A DNA stretch of 26,088 bases. Origin: a virus. Of the stretch, positions 23,882-26,088 are shown one piece after another (within the stretch, counting starts at the first letter, position 1; every line of letters begins with the position of its first letter). A model generated the notes under the pieces. The model worked only from the letters and a program-made list of their open reading frames with translations, did no database searches and was not told where the DNA came from. The stretch covers positions 1 to 26,088 of the IMG/VR virus record IMGVR_UViG_3300021963_000576. The stretch is one strand, 5' to 3'. Made by a program: the position numbers and the translations under genes.

Positions 23882-24982
23882 ATGTTTGATGCTATCAAGC
23901 CATTACTTGAAAGTGGTCTAATCAATGACGATATCGGGCAACAATTAAATGAAGCCTGGGAATCTAAATTGAATGAAGCCCGCCAACAAGTTCGTGCAGA
24001 ATTACACGAAGAATTCGCACAACGTTATGAACATGACAGAAGCGTGATGGTGGAAGCCCTTGACAAGATGGTTACAGAAAGCCTATCAGAAGAAATTGAA
24101 GAATTTCACGCTGAGAAGCAAGCAATGAACGAAGACCGTGTAAGAGCACAAGAAAAATTACGTGAATCTGCAACAAAATTCAATGATTTTATGGTTACTA
24201 AACTAGCTGAAGAAATCAAAGAATTGCGTTCAGACCGTATGATTGCTAAAGAAAGTCAACAAAAGCTAGAACAATTTATTGTTCACGCTTTAGCTCGTGA
24301 AATCAAAGAGTTCGCTCAAGATAAACAAGCAGTTGTTGAAGCTAAGGTTAAGTTAGTTGCAGAAGGTCGTCAACAACTAGAAGCATTGAAAGCACGTTTT
24401 GTTGCTGAAAGTGCTAAGAAGTTGTCAGCCGCTGTAGCAGGACAGTTAAAGGGTGAAATTGGTCAATTGAAAGAAGACATTAAAGTTGCAAAAGAAAACA
24501 ACTTTGGTCGTAAGATTTTCGAAAGCTTTGCAGGTGAATTCTCAGTTACTCATTTAAATGATAAAGCTGAGACAAGAAAACTAATGCAAAAGCTAGAAGA
24601 AAAAGATCGTCAATTAGCTGAATCCATTACACAAATCAACAACGCTAAAAAGCTAGTTGAATCAAAAGAACGTGAAGTTCGTATTATTAAAGAGTCTAAT
24701 ATTCGTGAAAAAACAATGAGCGGTTTACTCAGCACATTGAACGAAGAAAAGGCTGCAGTAATGCAGAACTTACTAGAAAGCGTGCAAACACCAAAATTGC
24801 AAGCCGCTTTCGATAAGTATCTACCAGCAGTTCTAAATACTGGCGCTGTTAAGAAGTCTACCAAGACTAGCTTAACTGAGTCAACTATTACAGAAGTTAC
24901 TGGGGATAAAGCTGCCAAACAAGAAGTTGATATGGAACAACGTGATAACGTTATCGATATCAAGCGTCTGGCAGGGCTTTAA
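23882..24982 (+). CDS. 22: Major prohead scaffold protein gp22
   Basis: 366 residues, almost entirely charged coiled coil as in the T4 scaffold (269 residues). A repeated heptad-like unit, LSEEIEEF (68-75), LAEEIKEL (108-115), LAREIKEF (137-144) and LKGEIGQL (189-196), suggests growth by repetition. The N-terminus MFDAIKPLLESGLI and C-terminus NVIDIKRLAGL are conserved-looking ends. T4 gp22 forms the core and is digested by gp21 at L/I-x-E sites; several such triplets are present. A good AAGGGGAATAA ribosome site precedes the ATG. A CTAAATA lies inside the gene at 24833, 173 bases upstream of gp23. Confidence 0.9.
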   Translation: MFDAIKPLLESGLINDDIGQQLNEAWESKLNEARQQVRAELHEEFAQRYEHDRSVMVEALDKMVTESLSEEIEEFHAEKQAMNEDRVRAQEKLRESATKFNDFMVTKLAEEIKELRSDRMIAKESQQKLEQFIVHALAREIKEFAQDKQAVVEAKVKLVAEGRQQLEALKARFVAESAKKLSAAVAGQLKGEIGQLKEDIKVAKENNFGRKIFESFAGEFSVTHLNDKAETRKLMQKLEEKDRQLAESITQINNAKKLVESKEREVRIIKESNIREKTMSGLLSTLNEEKAAVMQNLLESVQTPKLQAAFDKYLPAVLNTGAVKKSTKTSLTESTITEVTGDKAAKQEVDMEQRDNVIDIKRLAGL

Positions 24983-25012
24983 TTAAAAAGACATAGATTA
25001 GGAGAAACATAA

Positions 25013-26088
25013 ATGTCAAAAGTTCTATTAGAAAGCCGTTGGGACGAGACCAAGGAAGCTCTGTTAGAAGGCTTAAAGGGCACTCGCCGCTCAACTATGG
25101 GTGTTATCTTAGAAAATACTAAGAAACAACTTCTTGCTGAAAGTTCAGCAGGTACAACTACAGCTGGTAACATCGCTACATTAAACCGTGTGATTCTTCC
25201 AGTTATCCGTCGTGTTATGCCAACAGTTATCGCTAACGAGTTGGTTGGTGTTCAACCAATGACTGGCCCAGTTGGTCAGATCCATACACTACGTGTACGT
25301 TATGCACAAAACTTAGTGGACAACTCTGCTGCCGCAACTAGCGTTACTGCTGGTCAAGAAGCATTGAGCCCATTCACTATCGCTCAAGCATATTCACGTC
25401 AACCATCTAATGACGCAACTGCTACTGGTTATACTGGTAACAACACTGCGGCTCTTGAAGGTAACGGTGGTCGTCAGATCAGCGTACAAATCTTGCGTCA
25501 AGCTGTTGAAGCTAAGTCACGTAAGTTGCAAGCACGTTGGACATTTGAAGCGGCTCAAGACGCTCAAAGCCAACATGGTATTGACGTAGAAGCAGAAATC
25601 ATGGCTGCATTAGCACAAGAGATTACTGCTGAAATCGACCAAGAGATTCTATTGTCATTGCGTACATTAGCATCTACAGAATATACATACAACCAAGCTA
25701 CTGTATCAGGTACAGCTACTTACGTTGGTGACGAACACGCTGCCTTAGCTGTTCTAATCAACCGTGTTGCTAACTTGATCGCCCAACGTACACGTCGTGG
25801 CGCAGGTAACTGGGCTGTTGTTTCTAGCGCCGCATTGACAGTATTGCAATCTGCAACTACTTCTGCTTTTGCTCGTACAACAGAAGGTACTTTCGAAGCT
25901 CCAACTAACACTAAGTTCGTTGGTACATTGAACGGCGCTATGCGTGTGTTCGTTGACTCTTATGCACCTGATACAACACCTGTATTGGTTGGTTACAAGG
26001 GTTCTAGCGAAACTGACGCGGCAGCATTCTATTGCCCATACATTCCATTGATGAGCAGTGGTGTTGTTCTAGATCCATCAACATTCGA
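25013..26088 (+). CDS. 23: Major capsid protein gp23 (partial, C-terminus outside window)
   Basis: ATG at 25013 with a strong TAGGAGAAACA ribosome site; the frame stays open to the window end (358 full codons). The sequence has gp23 landmarks: LLAESSAGTTT near residue 40, then LPVIRRVMPTVIANELVGVQ, then MTGPVGQIHTLRVRYA, and IDQEILLSLR with VVSSAAL later. T4 gp23 is cut by gp21 after a Glu in I/L-x-E; LAE at 41-43 is the likely site here, leaving a shorter removed peptide than the 65 residues of T4. HK97-like fold, forms the hexamers of the head. Confidence 0.95.
   Translation, partial: MSKVLLESRWDETKEALLEGLKGTRRSTMGVILENTKKQLLAESSAGTTTAGNIATLNRVILPVIRRVMPTVIANELVGVQPMTGPVGQIHTLRVRYAQNLVDNSAAATSVTAGQEALSPFTIAQAYSRQPSNDATATGYTGNNTAALEGNGGRQISVQILRQAVEAKSRKLQARWTFEAAQDAQSQHGIDVEAEIMAALAQEITAEIDQEILLSLRTLASTEYTYNQATVSGTATYVGDEHAALAVLINRVANLIAQRTRRGAGNWAVVSSAALTVLQSATTSAFARTTEGTFEAPTNTKFVGTLNGAMRVFVDSYAPDTTPVLVGYKGSSETDAAAFYCPYIPLMSSGVVLDPSTF

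Noticed and set aside
1-26088. CRISPR array, insertion sequence or attachment site
   Set aside because: No regularly spaced repeats, transposase genes or integrase genes were seen.

Overview
The window is a structural and replication segment of a T4-like tailed phage (a myovirus of the 'exo-T-even' type seen in aquatic and marine T4-like phages). The sequence is AT-rich, densely coding and free of bacterial housekeeping genes. T4 names are used below for counterparts recognised from conserved protein motifs. No database search was possible, and the host cannot be named from this sequence.

Layout. (1) 1-8943, minus strand: baseplate cluster, listed left to right (transcribed right to left): gp6 (cut by the window edge), gp25, a gp5-like spike, an 886-residue structural protein in the position expected for the hub, a short gp53 and a gp48/gp54-like tube cap. 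(2) 8944-9070: divergent control region. (3) 9071-15781, plus strand: late sigma factor gp55, then a tightly overlapping set of gp47, a small ORF, gp46, two radical SAM proteins and a PD-(D/E)XK-type nuclease. (4) 15782-16285: about 500 bases without a gene but full of strong inverted repeats, read here as a large structured non-coding RNA on the plus strand. (5) 16286-17340, minus strand: a small gp51-position protein and gp26. (6) 17341-17410: second divergent control region with an inverted pair of late-promoter motifs. (7) 17411-26088, plus strand: a 953-residue tape-measure-like protein ending in a T4-type lysozyme, portal gp20, a small protein, a strong terminator, then acidic core protein, protease gp21, scaffold gp22 and major capsid protein gp23 (cut by the window edge).

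How it fits together. gp55 would direct late transcription from short A/T-rich elements; CTAAATA or ATAAATA lies just upstream of many structural genes here. gp46/gp47 process DNA ends for recombination-dependent replication. The baseplate, tail and head genes build the virion. The lysozyme that T4 carries in its gp5 spike is absent from the gp5-like protein and is instead at the end of the tape-measure-like protein.

Most worth following up: the putative ornate RNA at about 15790-16285, the twin radical SAM enzymes coupled to gp46, the moved lysozyme domain, the matched duplications in both coiled-coil arms of gp46, and the palindromic late-promoter pairs.
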